DNA from: Chloroflexota bacterium
GTDB taxonomy: Bacteria > Chloroflexota > Anaerolineae > UBA4142 > SHND01
DNA length: 64,000 nucleotides
Assembly: GCA_029778615.1 (NCBI GenBank)
Contig: JAKOPZ010000123.1
Coordinates: 1-64,000, forward strand
Direction: 5' to 3'
Shown here: piece after piece, positions 52,507-61,438 of the stretch
How positions within the stretch are numbered: position 1 is the first letter of the stretch
How the letters are laid out: each line of letters starts with the position of its first letter
Notes under the pieces: generated by a model
The model's database searches: none
Told to the model about the DNA's origin: nothing
Seen by the model: only the letters and a program-made list of their open reading frames with translations
Program-made: the position numbers and the translations under genes

Positions 52507-54405
52507 TCACACCGGCGGCGCTTTGGTGTCGCGCTGTTCCATCTGCTGCACCACTTTGGCGACTTCTTGAATCGCGACGCGTTGTTTGCGATACAAATCG
52601 CTTTCGCTCATCGCGAGTTTCTGCGCGATTTCGCGAATTTTCATTCCCTGAATCACTTTGAGTTCAAGAATGTTGTACAGCACCCATTCGGGCGCGGTCA
52701 GCGAACGCGTGCCGTCGGGGCGCAGTTCTTCGATGGCTTGAACGAGAATTGCGCGCAGCGCACGCGTCGGATTTTGGTCGTACTCGTCAAGCGATTGCTG
52801 GACAATGTTCAATTGCAAAAGCGGCGAGTGTGTCAATTTTGGTCCGCCCCAATAATGCGCGAGCGCGTCCTGCACGGCGCGGTTGAAATCGGGCGAAGCG
52901 ACCAGTTCCTCTTCGACACGTTCTTTGGCGGTTTCGCCGACCACGCGCGGTTTGGCTTGCACGCGCTGTAACGCCTCCACCTGACTGCCAATCTGTTCCA
53001 ACGCGTCAAAGACATTTTTCTGTAACGCGCGGTCTTCGAGCGCCAGCTCGGCTTGCAGCGCGAGGGCGTCAACGAGTTCGCGTTCGTGTTCCGTCAAATC
53101 GGGCTCCGCTGAACGCGCGGCGACGCCGATAACGCCGACGAGCGCGTCGCCTCCATTGACCTTGAGCGGATAGAGCCAGTAATCACCGTTCGCGAAAAAA
53201 TGCGGCGCGTTCTCGCCGTTGGTGAGAGAGGGGGGGGTGTTTTGTCCCGCCAGAAATTTTTGAATCGGTTCGCGTCCGCCAACCAATGCTTCGAGTTTCC
53301 ATTCGTCCGCATCGGCTGCCAGCACAAAGCCATTTTCCACGCGCAAGAGGTCGCACATTGCCGCGAGGATGTTTTCGAGAATTTGGCGCAGGTCGCTCGT
53401 GGTCAACAAACGCGCGTCGAGCTCTTGAATCTGTTTCACTTCGCGCCGGTTTTGCCAAAAGAGCAAACGGTCCAGATACGGTTTGCTGCGGCTGATGAGC
53501 ATTTCAAAAACGATGATGCCCACAATGACCGTCGCGGCGAGCAGGGTTTCACGATTGAGCTGCAACCAATCTTCAATCGTCGGCACAATCGCGAGCGCCG
53601 TGACAACCCCGACTGCCACAATGGGACCGCGCAGAATAAAGTGAATAAACTTTTGTTTGATGATGCGGTCGGATTGGAGCGCGCCTTGATACGTCACGGT
53701 GTATGCCATCACCACGAGCATGATAATGAGCCCAATCGTTCCAAAAAATGTAAGCAGGAGTAGAACGATGGGCGGCATGAGCGCGGGAAAACCCGAAAAG
53801 ACCAGATAGGGAAAAACTCCGAATGCGGGCGCGAGGAACGCAAAACCCAAGCGGCGCAAGCGGCGGCGTGAGGTGGGCGTCAGCGTGCGCCGCCGCGCGA
53901 GTTCGATGTTGTAAATCCCCCACGCGGTGGTCGCAAAGAAATAGATGGCAAAGAGATAAAAGAGCGGACCCGCGCGCAGTTGGGTGGCAAACGGATAGTT
54001 AAAGGGTGTGCTGACGACGAGGTTGGTGAAAATGACGAGCGCGAGAAAAATGATGCCGACGACATAGGCGGCGCCCGTCGCAAGGCGACGCACGCGCGAG
54101 TCGTAAAACGTGGAACGCAAGACTGCGTTGGAGAAATGCAGATACGCGGCGGGAACGAATGCAATGCCAATCCACTTGAAGCGCAGCCACACTTCGGCGG
54201 ACTCGAGCGTTTGGGTGCGGAGCAAGAAAACTTGTCCGACGTAGACGATGGCAACAAAGGTGAGCAGCGCGCTAAAGCCGCGCTGTACCGGATTGCGCCA
54301 ACTCGCAGGAAAGAGCCACAGTAAAAGGGCAAAGGTGATAATGACGAGTGCAGCGGCGAGGAGAAAATTCAAGAGCGAAAAAATCTGAAATAACAGGTCG
54401 AACAT
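52507..54405 (-). CDS. Membrane-integral sensor: 7TM region, GAF domain and C-terminal HTH-like domain, no kinase
   Basis: The 632-residue protein begins MFDLLFQIFSLLNF. It has about eight N-terminal membrane helices like the 7TM region of some sensor histidine kinases, then a linker, then a GAF domain (about 325-460; LRQILENILAAMCDLLRVENGFVL). In place of HisKA and HATPase domains there is a 170-residue C-terminal domain ending with a helix-turn-helix-like ILELKVIQGMKIREIAQKLAMSESDLYRKQR. This makes it a candidate one-component regulator reading DNA from the membrane. The ligand is unknown. The start is 6 nt from a TATACT box. Confidence 0.85.
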   Translation of the reverse strand: MFDLLFQIFSLLNFLLAAALVIITFALLLWLFPASWRNPVQRGFSALLTFVAIVYVGQVFLLRTQTLESAEVWLRFKWIGIAFVPAAYLHFSNAVLRSTFYDSRVRRLATGAAYVVGIIFLALVIFTNLVVSTPFNYPFATQLRAGPLFYLFAIYFFATTAWGIYNIELARRRTLTPTSRRRLRRLGFAFLAPAFGVFPYLVFSGFPALMPPIVLLLLTFFGTIGLIIMLVVMAYTVTYQGALQSDRIIKQKFIHFILRGPIVAVGVVTALAIVPTIEDWLQLNRETLLAATVIVGIIVFEMLISRSKPYLDRLLFWQNRREVKQIQELDARLLTTSDLRQILENILAAMCDLLRVENGFVLAADADEWKLEALVGGREPIQKFLAGQNTPPSLTNGENAPHFFANGDYWLYPLKVNGGDALVGVIGVAARSAEPDLTEHERELVDALALQAELALEDRALQKNVFDALEQIGSQVEALQRVQAKPRVVGETAKERVEEELVASPDFNRAVQDALAHYWGGPKLTHSPLLQLNIVQQSLDEYDQNPTRALRAILVQAIEELRPDGTRSLTAPEWVLYNILELKVIQGMKIREIAQKLAMSESDLYRKQRVAIQEVAKVVQQMEQRDTKAPPV

Positions 54406-54411
54406 ACTGCA

Positions 54412-54440
54412 AGTATATCGGTATTTTTGCAAAGAGTGAA
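54412..54440 (-). promoter_or_regulatory. Promoter TTCACT-17-TATACT for the 7TM sensor gene
   Basis: On the minus strand TTCACT (54435-54440) and TATACT (54412-54417) are 17 bp apart; the ATG follows the -10 by 6 nt. Confidence 0.5.
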
Positions 54441-54511
54441 AAAAAAACGCTTGCAAACAGATTACCGAAACAACGCCATCGAATTGGCGCGGAGTGCCGA
54501 CGCTTTATGGT

Positions 54512-55312
54512 TTAACGGTAGCCCAAGAGCAAAGTGAAATAAAAATACGCAAAGGTCAACGGAATAAACATGCTGTCGAGACGGTCAAACGCGCCGCCAT
54601 GCCCTGCAATCAGGGTGCCCGAATCTTTGACGCCGAGATTGCGTTTGATGAGCGATTCCGTGAGGTCGCCGGCGGTGGTCAAACAGGCGATGATGATGCC
54701 GCCGGGGAGTGCTAACAGTACAGGGATTCCATAAATCGAACCGAGAATGGTAAATGCAAGCGTGCCCGCGACGATTCCGCCCACCGCGCCCTGTCGCGTT
54801 TTCTTGGGGCTGATGGAGGGAAAGAATGGGTCTTTGCCCCAAATCCGTCCTGCCAGATAAGCAAAAATATCCGTTAGCCACGTCGCCAAGAGTGGAATAA
54901 ACAAGAGCTGCACACCATTTTCCAAATTACGCAGGGCAAACATGTACGAACCCAAGACGCCGATGTACATGACGCCCAACACCATGAGCGCCCAATCCAA
55001 CAAAAACCCCTGATGATTTTTGCGCGAGAGTTCCCACATCGGCGGAAGCGAAATGATGGTTACCAAAATCAGCGCGGTAAAGTCGTAGGGCAGAAAAGGT
55101 TTCAGCGACGCGTTCAAGAGCAAGAGCGCAATCGCAACAAGTGCGGGAATCCACAGTGGTCTGTGACTGCCCAAACGGGTCATGTTGAAATACTCGTATG
55201 CGGCAATCAACATGCCCACGCCGTACAGCGCCAAGAGCGCCCATCCGCCGAGCCAGACGGCGAGGGCGGCGAGAACGACGAGAATGTTGGCAGAGATGAG
55301 GCGCAAGAGCAC
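54512..55312 (-). CDS. cdsA: Phosphatidate cytidylyltransferase
   Basis: The 266-residue enzyme has about eight membrane helices and the CdsA signature near the C-terminus: SLIKRNLGVKDSGTLIAGHGG then FDRLDSMFIPL. It makes CDP-diacylglycerol from phosphatidate and CTP for all phospholipid synthesis. It is the last gene of the uppS-cdsA pair. The start used is GTG at 55312, without an obvious Shine-Dalgarno. The gap to uppS contains a palindrome. Confidence 0.95.
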   Translation of the reverse strand: MLLRLISANILVVLAALAVWLGGWALLALYGVGMLIAAYEYFNMTRLGSHRPLWIPALVAIALLLLNASLKPFLPYDFTALILVTIISLPPMWELSRKNHQGFLLDWALMVLGVMYIGVLGSYMFALRNLENGVQLLFIPLLATWLTDIFAYLAGRIWGKDPFFPSISPKKTRQGAVGGIVAGTLAFTILGSIYGIPVLLALPGGIIIACLTTAGDLTESLIKRNLGVKDSGTLIAGHGGAFDRLDSMFIPLTFAYFYFTLLLGYR

Positions 55313-55338
55313 GGGAACAAGAGGCGGTCAGGGTCAAC

Positions 55339-55405
55339 GTCATGGCGAGTCAAGCGAGAACCCGTTTCCCGTGCTGAAAGGATTTTCGGCTTGCCTCGCC
55401 ATGAC
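55339..55405. repeat. REP-like palindrome between uppS and cdsA
   Basis: GTCATGGCGAGTCAAGC and GCTTGCCTCGCCATGAC pair with one mismatch around a 33-base interior. It fills the junction. Confidence 0.8.
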
Positions 55406-55409
55406 CAAT

Positions 55410-56147
55410 TCAAGGTTTCAAAACTTTGCCAAAACGGCGTTCACGCTGACTGTATTCCAGCAGCGCTTTGTACAATTCCGCTTTGTCGAAATCGGGCCAG
55501 TAGGTTGGCGTGGCATAGTATTCCGCATACGCGGACTGCCAAATCAGATAATTCGACAGACGCATTTCGCCCGCTGTCCGAATGACCAAATCGGGGTCCG
55601 GTGTCTCGGCGGTGTAGAGATAGTGCGTAAACAATGCTTCGGTGATGTTTTCTACCGGCACTTTGTCGGCGATGATGCGCTTGACGGCATCAATGATTTC
55701 CGCGCGTCCGCCATAGTTGAATGCGACGTTGAGGGTGAGCCGCGTATTGTTTGCCGTTAACGCGACCGCGTCGGCAATCAGTTTTACCAACTTGGCGGAA
55801 AGGTGGTCAGTGCGTCCGAGATGGCGAATGCGAACACCGTTCTTGTGCAATTCGGGTGTCTCGCGCTGGATGGACTGTTCGAGAATGGTCATCAAGCCGC
55901 GCACTTCGTCGAGCGGACGATTCCAGTTTTCGGTCGAAAAGGCATAAATGGTGAGGTACTGAATGCCAAATTCCACCGCCGCGTTCAAAAGCGGACGAAT
56001 GTTTTCGACGCCTTGACGGTGTCCCATCACGCGCGGCAACCCGCGCGCCTGTGCCCAGCGTCCGTTGCCGTCCATGATGATGGCGACATGCGTGGGGATG
56101 CGCGTGAGTTCCGTTGGCGGAGAATTCTCTTCGAGAACAGCAGACAT
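55410..56147 (-). CDS. uppS: Isoprenyl transferase (undecaprenyl diphosphate synthase)
   Basis: The 245-residue enzyme shows [19 protein letters not shown] with the catalytic Asp, [20 protein letters not shown] and [15 protein letters not shown]. Relatives usually have RTSGExRLSNFLLWQ. It condenses isopentenyl diphosphate into the lipid carrier for wall synthesis. It lies between frr and cdsA, the conserved order. The 7-bp hairpin at 56154-56213 occupies its leader and no clear ribosome site is seen. Confidence 0.96.
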   Translation of the reverse strand: MSAVLEENSPPTELTRIPTHVAIIMDGNGRWAQARGLPRVMGHRQGVENIRPLLNAAVEFGIQYLTIYAFSTENWNRPLDEVRGLMTILEQSIQRETPELHKNGVRIRHLGRTDHLSAKLVKLIADAVALTANNTRLTLNVAFNYGGRAEIIDAVKRIIADKVPVENITEALFTHYLYTAETPDPDLVIRTAGEMRLSNYLIWQSAYAEYYATPTYWPDFDKAELYKALLEYSQRERRFGKVLKP

Positions 56148-56153
56148 AAGGGG

Positions 56154-56213
56154 GACTAGAGATTAGAGATTAGAGAAAGTTGGGAAAATTCCAATCTCCA
56201 ATCTCCAATCGTT
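56154..56213. repeat. GATTAGA/CCAATCT heptad hairpin between frr and uppS
   Basis: GATTAGA units on the left face CCAATCT units on the right; the halves pair imperfectly. The array covers the entire intergenic gap. Confidence 0.85.
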
Positions 56214-56769
56214 ATACAGCCATCACTTCTTCTTCTTTTTTCGCGCTGACGGCGTTTGCTTCGGCGACGTACTGGTCGGTGAGCTTTTGCAAAATGTCTT
56301 TGCCGCGCTTGTGCTCGTCTTCCGTAATCATTTTCTCTTTTTCAAATTCTTCGAGGTCTTTCATTCCCTGATGCCGGATGTTGCGAATCGCGACGTGCGC
56401 TTCTTCGTTGCGCTGCTTGACGAGTTTGACCATCCTTTTGCGATTCTCTTCGGTCATCGGCGGCAAGGGCAGGCGAATAATTTTGCCGTCGTTGTTGGGC
56501 GTGAGTCCCAATTCCGATGCGAGAATGGCTTTTTCAATCGCCTTGATGGTCGAAGGGTCATGCGGTTTGATGGTGATGAGTCGCGCTTCGGGAACGGAAA
56601 TGGTGGCGAGCTGTTGCAGTGGTGTCGGTTCGCCGTAATAGTCCACTTTGAGCGGCTCGACAAGCGATGGGGACGCGCGTCCGGTGCGCATACTCTGAAA
56701 ATCGTGGCGCATTGCTTCAATCGCCTTTTTCATTTTGAGTTCTACTTCGGATTTTACGTCGTCTATCAT
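56212..56769 (-). CDS. frr: Ribosome recycling factor
   Basis: The 185-residue protein matches RRF throughout: MRHDFQSMRTGRASPSLVEPL, DYYGEPTPLQQLATISVPEARL, IKPHD, and RLPLPPMTEENRKRMVKLVK. With EF-G it splits the post-termination ribosome. It follows pyrH on the same strand, separated by a heptad hairpin. Confidence 0.97.
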   Translation of the reverse strand: MIDDVKSEVELKMKKAIEAMRHDFQSMRTGRASPSLVEPLKVDYYGEPTPLQQLATISVPEARLITIKPHDPSTIKAIEKAILASELGLTPNNDGKIIRLPLPPMTEENRKRMVKLVKQRNEEAHVAIRNIRHQGMKDLEEFEKEKMITEDEHKRGKDILQKLTDQYVAEANAVSAKKEEEVMAV

Positions 56770-56780
56770 AATTGAGGTAT

Positions 56781-56832
56781 CAGGAAGCAGCTAGCAGCAG
56801 GATAACGCGAGTCCTGCTGCGCGCTGCTTGCG
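56781..56832. repeat. AGCAGC heptad hairpin between pyrH and frr
   Basis: AAGCAGCTAGCAGCAGGA (56785-56802) and TCCTGCTGCGCGCTGCTT (56812-56829) pair at 16 of 18 positions. The 7-bp units are AAGCAGC, TAGCAGC and AGGATAA. Confidence 0.8.
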
Positions 56833-56834
56833 CG

Positions 56835-57557
56835 CTACTTGCCAATTACCGTTCCCACGCTTTCACCCATTACAACGCGTTCGATGGCGCGGTGGTCATT
56901 GAGGTCGAAAACGATAATGGGCAAATCGTGTTCTTTGCAAATGGTAATTGCCGTGTCGTCCATCACGGTGACTTGTTCCGACAACAGCGCGTCGTTATAC
57001 GAGATATGGTCGAATTTTTTCGCGTCGGCGAAACGATGCGGGTCCTTGTCATAGACGCCATCCACTTTGGTTGCTTTGAGCAGAATCTGCGCGTTGATTT
57101 CTTGCGCGCGCAGTGCGGCGGCGGTGTCGGTAGTGAAAAAGGGATTGCCGGTGCCGGCGGCAAAAATGACAATGTAGCCTGCTTTCAAGTGATGAATGGC
57201 GCGGCGGCGGATGTACGGTTCGGCGATTTGGTGCATTTCAATCGCGGTCATGACGCGCGTTTCAAAGCCGCGTTTTTCCAGTGCGTCTTGCAGCGCGAGG
57301 GCGTTAATCACCGTCGCCAACATGCCCATGTAATCGGCGGTGGCACGGTCAATTTGTTTGGCGTAGGGGTCATTGCCGCGCCAAAAATTGCCGCCGCCGA
57401 TGACAATGGCAATTTGAACCTCATGGTCTTTGACGGCGAGAATTTCATCGCTCACCAGTGCGACCATTTCGGGGTCAATGCCTTGTTCGCCGCGCCCCGA
57501 AAGCGATTCGCCGCCGAGTTTCAAAAGGATGCGGTTGTATTTGGGTTCATTTGCCAT
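56835..57557 (-). CDS. pyrH: Uridylate kinase (UMP kinase)
   Basis: The 240-residue enzyme has [65 protein letters not shown] and VDGVYDKDP, all typical of bacterial UMP kinase. It phosphorylates UMP to UDP and is regulated by GTP and UTP in this family. AAGGAGAAGG precedes the ATG. It has its own promoter (-10 at 57572) because a terminator lies upstream after tsf. Confidence 0.97.
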   Translation of the reverse strand: MANEPKYNRILLKLGGESLSGRGEQGIDPEMVALVSDEILAVKDHEVQIAIVIGGGNFWRGNDPYAKQIDRATADYMGMLATVINALALQDALEKRGFETRVMTAIEMHQIAEPYIRRRAIHHLKAGYIVIFAAGTGNPFFTTDTAAALRAQEINAQILLKATKVDGVYDKDPHRFADAKKFDHISYNDALLSEQVTVMDDTAITICKEHDLPIIVFDLNDHRAIERVVMGESVGTVIGK

Positions 57558-57571
57558 GCCTTCTCCTTGAG

Positions 57572-57577
57572 ATTATA
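57572..57577 (-). promoter_or_regulatory. -10 box TATAAT for pyrH
   Basis: A minus-strand TATAAT is 14 nt before the pyrH ATG, leaving a leader of about 8 nt; the -35 region is AT-rich without a good match. Confidence 0.5.
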
Positions 57578-57688
57578 CAACAACGTAAATAAAATTTGTC
57601 GCGCGCCATGTGCCAAATCCTTTGCAACGCCGCACAGCCCAAACTGACCCGCGCGCAAAATTTTTTTGGCTCACTCTCCGGACAGGCG

Positions 57689-57732
57689 AAAAAAAAGGGA
57701 ATTGAGAGATTTCATTGCCCTCATTTCCCTTT
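57689..57732 (-). terminator. Terminator after tsf
   Basis: On the minus strand AAAGGGAA pairs with TTCCCTTT, with an inner TGAG/CTCA stem, then eight T. Confidence 0.85.
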
Positions 57733-57742
57733 GTTCTTGATT

Positions 57743-58342
57743 CTATTCTTCACCTAACACATAGCGGGTGAATCTTCGCACGACAATTTTTTCGCCGGTC
57801 TGTGCGCTGGCAGACTTGACCACTTGCTCCATCGTCTGCTTGTCGTCCTTGATGTAGGGTTGATTCATCAACACCGTTTCGGCGAAATATTTGTCGAGTT
57901 TGCCCGACACAATTTTTTCGACAATGTTTGCGGGCTTGCCTTCCGCGAGCGATGCGTCAGCGAAGGTTTTCTTGTGCGCTTCCAATTCCTCTGCCGGAAT
58001 ATCTTGGACCGAAACGTACTGTGGATTCATTGCCGCGATTTGCAGCGCGACCGCGTGGGCTGCTTCGCGGAACTGCGGTGTGCGCGCAACGAAATCGGTT
58101 TCACAATTCAGTTCCACCATCACGCCCACTTTACCGTTGTGCACGTACGTTTCGATGATGCCATCTTTGGCAGTGCGTTCCGCTGCTTTTTTGTCCGCTT
58201 TGGCGAGACCTTTGGCTTTGAGAATGTCCAACGCTTTGTCGAAATCGCCGCCGACTTGTTCCAAAGTTTTTTTGGCGTCCAAAATGCCCGCGCCGGTTTC
58301 TTCGCGTAATTTTTTAATCAATTCAGTTGCGGTTGCCATCAT
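57743..58342 (-). CDS. tsf: Translation elongation factor Ts (short form)
   Basis: The 199-residue EF-Ts begins [20 protein letters not shown]. It has [35 protein letters not shown] and [16 protein letters not shown]. It is about 200 residues, as in the short Thermus-like form with one dimerisation module, versus about 280 in E. coli. It exchanges GDP for GTP on EF-Tu. The start overlaps the rpsB stop (ATGATG), so it is translationally coupled. Confidence 0.97.
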   Translation of the reverse strand: MMATATELIKKLREETGAGILDAKKTLEQVGGDFDKALDILKAKGLAKADKKAAERTAKDGIIETYVHNGKVGVMVELNCETDFVARTPQFREAAHAVALQIAAMNPQYVSVQDIPAEELEAHKKTFADASLAEGKPANIVEKIVSGKLDKYFAETVLMNQPYIKDDKQTMEQVVKSASAQTGEKIVVRRFTRYVLGEE

Positions 58343-59202
58343 TCACCTTCAGTCTGCGCTACAGGTTCGGGTTCCGTTTCAACGGGCGCGAGCTCGACCG
58401 TTTCGCCTTCGCTCAGCAAATCGGAATCGCCCGGTTCAAACGACAATGCTTGTTCCAATTCGGTTTGCAGCTCTGCGCTTGCGCCTTCTTCGAGCTGCTC
58501 GGCGGCGACGACGCCGCGAATATTTTTGCCCTCGATAACGGCATCGGCGATTTTCGCCGTGATGAGTTTGATGGCGCGAATCGCGTCGTCGTTCGCGGGA
58601 ATGGGATATTGAATCGGGAACGGATTGCTGTTGGTATCACACAGCGCGACGATGGGAATGTCGAGCGTGGTCGCTTCGTCAATCGCAATCGTTTCGTGCA
58701 GCGTGTCAATGATAAACAACAATTTGGGCAAACGTTTCATTTCGCGCAGCCCGCCGACGCGCATTTCGAGTTTTGCCAATTCGCGTGTCAACAACAGCGC
58801 TTCTTTTTTCGGCAGCTTGTCCAGTTCGCCCATCGCCTGTCGTTCTTCGAGACGAATCATGTAATCAATCCGCCCGCGAATGGTGCGAAAGTTGGTGAGC
58901 GTGCCGCCGAGCCAGCGATTGTTGACAAAGGGCATTCCGCAACGCACTGCTTCTTGCTGTACGGTTTCTTGCGCTTGCTTTTTGGTGCCGACGAAAAGAA
59001 TCGTCCCGCCTTCCGCGACGTTATCGCGCACAACTTTGTACGCCTCTTCGAGGCGCTGCATCGTTTGTTGTAAATCAATAATGTGAATGCCGTTGCGTTC
59101 CGTAAAGATGAATTGCTTCATCTTGGGGTTCCAACGTCGCGTGCGGTGACCGAAATGAACCCCTGCTTCAAGCAGGGATTTCATGGGGAGAATACTAGCC
59201 AT
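58339..59202 (-). CDS. rpsB: 30S ribosomal protein S2
   Basis: The 287-residue protein begins [20 protein letters not shown] behind AAAGGAGCC. It has [67 protein letters not shown] and [11 protein letters not shown]. The last 50 residues are an acidic tail beyond the usual S2 length. S2 is the late-assembling head protein of the small subunit. It leads the rpsB-tsf operon. Confidence 0.97.
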   Translation of the reverse strand: MASILPMKSLLEAGVHFGHRTRRWNPKMKQFIFTERNGIHIIDLQQTMQRLEEAYKVVRDNVAEGGTILFVGTKKQAQETVQQEAVRCGMPFVNNRWLGGTLTNFRTIRGRIDYMIRLEERQAMGELDKLPKKEALLLTRELAKLEMRVGGLREMKRLPKLLFIIDTLHETIAIDEATTLDIPIVALCDTNSNPFPIQYPIPANDDAIRAIKLITAKIADAVIEGKNIRGVVAAEQLEEGASAELQTELEQALSFEPGDSDLLSEGETVELAPVETEPEPVAQTEGE

Positions 59203-59573
59203 GTGGCTCCTTTGTGTTATTGCGCCGGGCAGGTTGCGTTCTCGGCAACACCAAGCGCCTGCGACAACCCACATTGCGACGCGCATTGCATTTTTCGGGC
59301 GCAACACACACGTCGCGGAGAGGTGTCTGGTTGATTAAATTCCGTCGCAACGAATTGCTTCGTTCACACGGCAACGACTCGTTATTTTATGCAAAATTGG
59401 AAATTGGGCAAGCTTCGCGTCACCGCGAATCTGACAAGCGAATCGAATTCGCAGCAACGCATCGCAAATCGGCCTTCGCCGATTAGTGAACGCAGGTTCG
59501 CTTGGCGCTGGGTGGCGATGCCGTGCATCGCACGCGATCTTGAATCGCCCGCCCCCAATGTGAATTGCACCCG
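59203..59573 (-). promoter_or_regulatory. rpsB promoter and leader; hairpin-rich noncoding region
   Basis: On the minus strand TTGCCC (59406-59411) and TAAAAT (59384-59389) are 16 bp apart, giving a leader of about 175 nt before rpsB. Upstream (59400-59570) are inverted words including AATCGGCCTTCGCCGATT and, on the minus strand, GGGCGATTCAAGATCGCG, related to the element at 20553. No gene is seen. A ribosomal-protein feedback structure is possible but not shown. Confidence 0.65.
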
Positions 59574-60266
59574 TCACCGCAAAATACTCAACGCGCGTCC
59601 TGCCAGTACCACAATAATAATCAGCGACAATAAAGCTTGTGTCAGCATCAACAATTTTGCGCGGTGCGTCAGCGGAAGGGTGTCCGTCGGACCGAACGCG
59701 GTGGTTGTGGTAAACGCGAGAAATAAATAGTCCACATAGCCCGGCTGCCAATGCGCAAATTTCGGCGTCGAGAGACCGTACTGGGGAAAAAGAAAATCGC
59801 TCGGTTTGGGAATCGTAGGACGGTCAAGAATCGGTTCGGCGTCTATCACCCAATACCACAACGAATAAACGAGGATATTTATCAAGCCAACCGCTATCGT
59901 GTCGCGAATCAACCCCACTGCTTGACGCGAGGTATCCGATGCGAGCGAGATGGTCAGAAACGCGACGCTCACCAACAATTCAATCGTCAACAACGCCAGA
60001 CTCACCACCAGCGCGCGGCGCAGCATCCTGCGACGGTCGAGCAGCCAGAAAAGAATGATGGGCACCAGCACCAAAATCTTGACCCCCAGCCAAATCTGAT
60101 TGGTCAACGCGATTTCCAAATCGCCGCGCAAGTTGCGCGGGATAGCATGTCCAATCGAAATTTCTTCGGCGAGCGTGTTTTGCAGCAAAATGATGAGCAC
60201 CAAAATCAGCAGAATCCAAATCGTGAGATTCAGGCGCGAGAGAAAGGATTTACGGAATGTGTCCAT
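59574..60266 (-). CDS. Membrane protein with ion-channel-like pore segment
   Basis: The 230-residue protein has five or six membrane helices. Near the end, FTTTTAFGPTDTLPLTHRAK resembles the TxGFGD-type pore loop and following helix of two-TM ion channels, with G-P in place of G-D; this looks degenerate, so conductance is uncertain. It is divergent from plsC. The ATG lies 6 nt from a TATAAT box. Function is tentative. Confidence 0.78.
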   Translation of the reverse strand: MDTFRKSFLSRLNLTIWILLILVLIILLQNTLAEEISIGHAIPRNLRGDLEIALTNQIWLGVKILVLVPIILFWLLDRRRMLRRALVVSLALLTIELLVSVAFLTISLASDTSRQAVGLIRDTIAVGLINILVYSLWYWVIDAEPILDRPTIPKPSDFLFPQYGLSTPKFAHWQPGYVDYLFLAFTTTTAFGPTDTLPLTHRAKLLMLTQALLSLIIIVVLAGRALSILR

Positions 60267-60272
60267 AAATCC

Positions 60273-60278
60273 ATTATA
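60273..60278 (-). promoter_or_regulatory. -10 box TATAAT for the channel-like gene
   Basis: The -10 ends 6 nt before the ATG at 60266. The -35 is weak. Confidence 0.5.
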
Positions 60279-60346
60279 TTCATTTTCCGCGTGGCGAAAC
60301 CACCCTTTTTCATTTTAGCCGTTTCAGCGAATGGAATTCGCGCTCT

Positions 60347-60516
60347 CAATAAAGTTCAAATCGCGCAATGATTCGTAATGCGGAGCATTTGCCATTTTTC
60401 AGTCGTGAAATTCTATTTCATGCGAGATGCGCAATAAAGTTCAAATCGCGCGGCGATTCGTAATGTGGAGCATTTTGCCATTTTTCGATGGTGAAATTCT
60501 ATTTCATGCGAGTTGC
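60347..60516. repeat. 85-bp tandem duplication in the plsC upstream region
   Basis: Two copies of an 85-bp unit (60347-60431 and 60432-60516) begin CAATAAAGTTCAAATCGCG and include GAAATTCTATTTCATGCGAG. They differ at roughly ten positions. No coding potential is apparent. The remainder of the gap holds the two divergent promoters. Confidence 0.9.
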
Positions 60517-60553
60517 ACAATTTCAAATGCGTTTGCCCTACCCCGTTTTCATT

Positions 60554-60583
60554 TTGACGCGCGCGCGCAACTCGAAATATAAT
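60554..60583 (+). promoter_or_regulatory. Promoter TTGACG-18-TATAAT for plsC
   Basis: TTGACG (60554-60559) and TATAAT (60578-60583); the ATG at 60591 is at the predicted transcription start. Confidence 0.75.
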
Positions 60584-60590
60584 CGCGTGC

Positions 60591-61379
60591 ATGAGTGACG
60601 CATTGCCGCTTCGCAGTGAGCCCAAGACAGGATTGTTGGTTGCCCCCGACGCGTTGGACACACCGGGGCATCGTCGTTTCATTCGGTACGGCGCAAAATT
60701 TGCCGACTGGTTGATTCACGCGTTTTTTGACTGGCGCATTTCGGGCACCGAGCATGTTCCCAAAACGGGACCGCTGCTTGTCACCATCAATCATCTTTCG
60801 GTGATGGACGTGCCGACGCTCGGCACGGTGTTGATAAAATTGGGTTGGCAGCCGGGTGTGAACATGTTCACCATTTCCAAACAAGAATTGTTCGAGAAAC
60901 CTATCCTGCCATTCTTGATGGGACAACTCGGCATGTTCCCCGTTTATCGCAATCAAGTAGACCTCAACGCGATGCGAACGATTCTCGCGATTTTCAAACG
61001 CGGCGCGCTGCTCGGCATCGCACCCGAAGGCGCGCGCAGTCCGACCGGACATTTGCAATTGTTTCAACCGGGCGTGGCAAAGATTGCGATTCAAAAAAAG
61101 ATTCCGATTTTGCCGGTTGGCTTGGTGGGCATGGAAAAAGTTTTACCCATCGGCGCGAAACTGCCGCGCCGCGTGCCGATTGAGATTCGCTTTGGGCGCG
61201 TGTACGAATTGAGCGAATACTATGGCAAAGAATTGACGCCCGAAGCATTGGAGCAGGCGGCATGGGAGATGCGCGCGCGGGTTGCCGAACTCTTGCCGGA
61301 ATGGATGCGCGAATTGCCGCCCGAAGGCGCCGAAACGCGTTTTGGCAGTGTTCTCTCGGCGAGTCACGCGCGTCCGTGA
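60591..61379 (+). CDS. plsC: 1-acyl-sn-glycerol-3-phosphate acyltransferase (PlsC family)
   Basis: The 262-residue enzyme has the acyltransferase motif NHLSVMD (HX4D) at about residue 64-70, FTISKQELFEKPILPFL, the substrate-binding GIAPEGARSP near 142, and a late IPILPVGLVGM. It acylates lysophosphatidate to phosphatidate, feeding CdsA. The mRNA should be leaderless, with a strong promoter. A long C-terminal helical tail follows. The terminator is shared with sulP. Confidence 0.92.
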   Translation: MSDALPLRSEPKTGLLVAPDALDTPGHRRFIRYGAKFADWLIHAFFDWRISGTEHVPKTGPLLVTINHLSVMDVPTLGTVLIKLGWQPGVNMFTISKQELFEKPILPFLMGQLGMFPVYRNQVDLNAMRTILAIFKRGALLGIAPEGARSPTGHLQLFQPGVAKIAIQKKIPILPVGLVGMEKVLPIGAKLPRRVPIEIRFGRVYELSEYYGKELTPEALEQAAWEMRARVAELLPEWMRELPPEGAETRFGSVLSASHARP

Positions 61380-61403
61380 CGCGGTGAAAAATTCTCGACG
61401 GGC

Positions 61404-61438
61404 AAAAAAATCGCAGTGCTCAGCACTGCGATTTTTTT
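61404..61438. terminator. Bidirectional terminator between plsC and sulP
   Basis: AAAAAAATCGCAGTGCT and its complement form a 17-bp stem with a one-base centre, between convergent genes. Confidence 0.9.
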
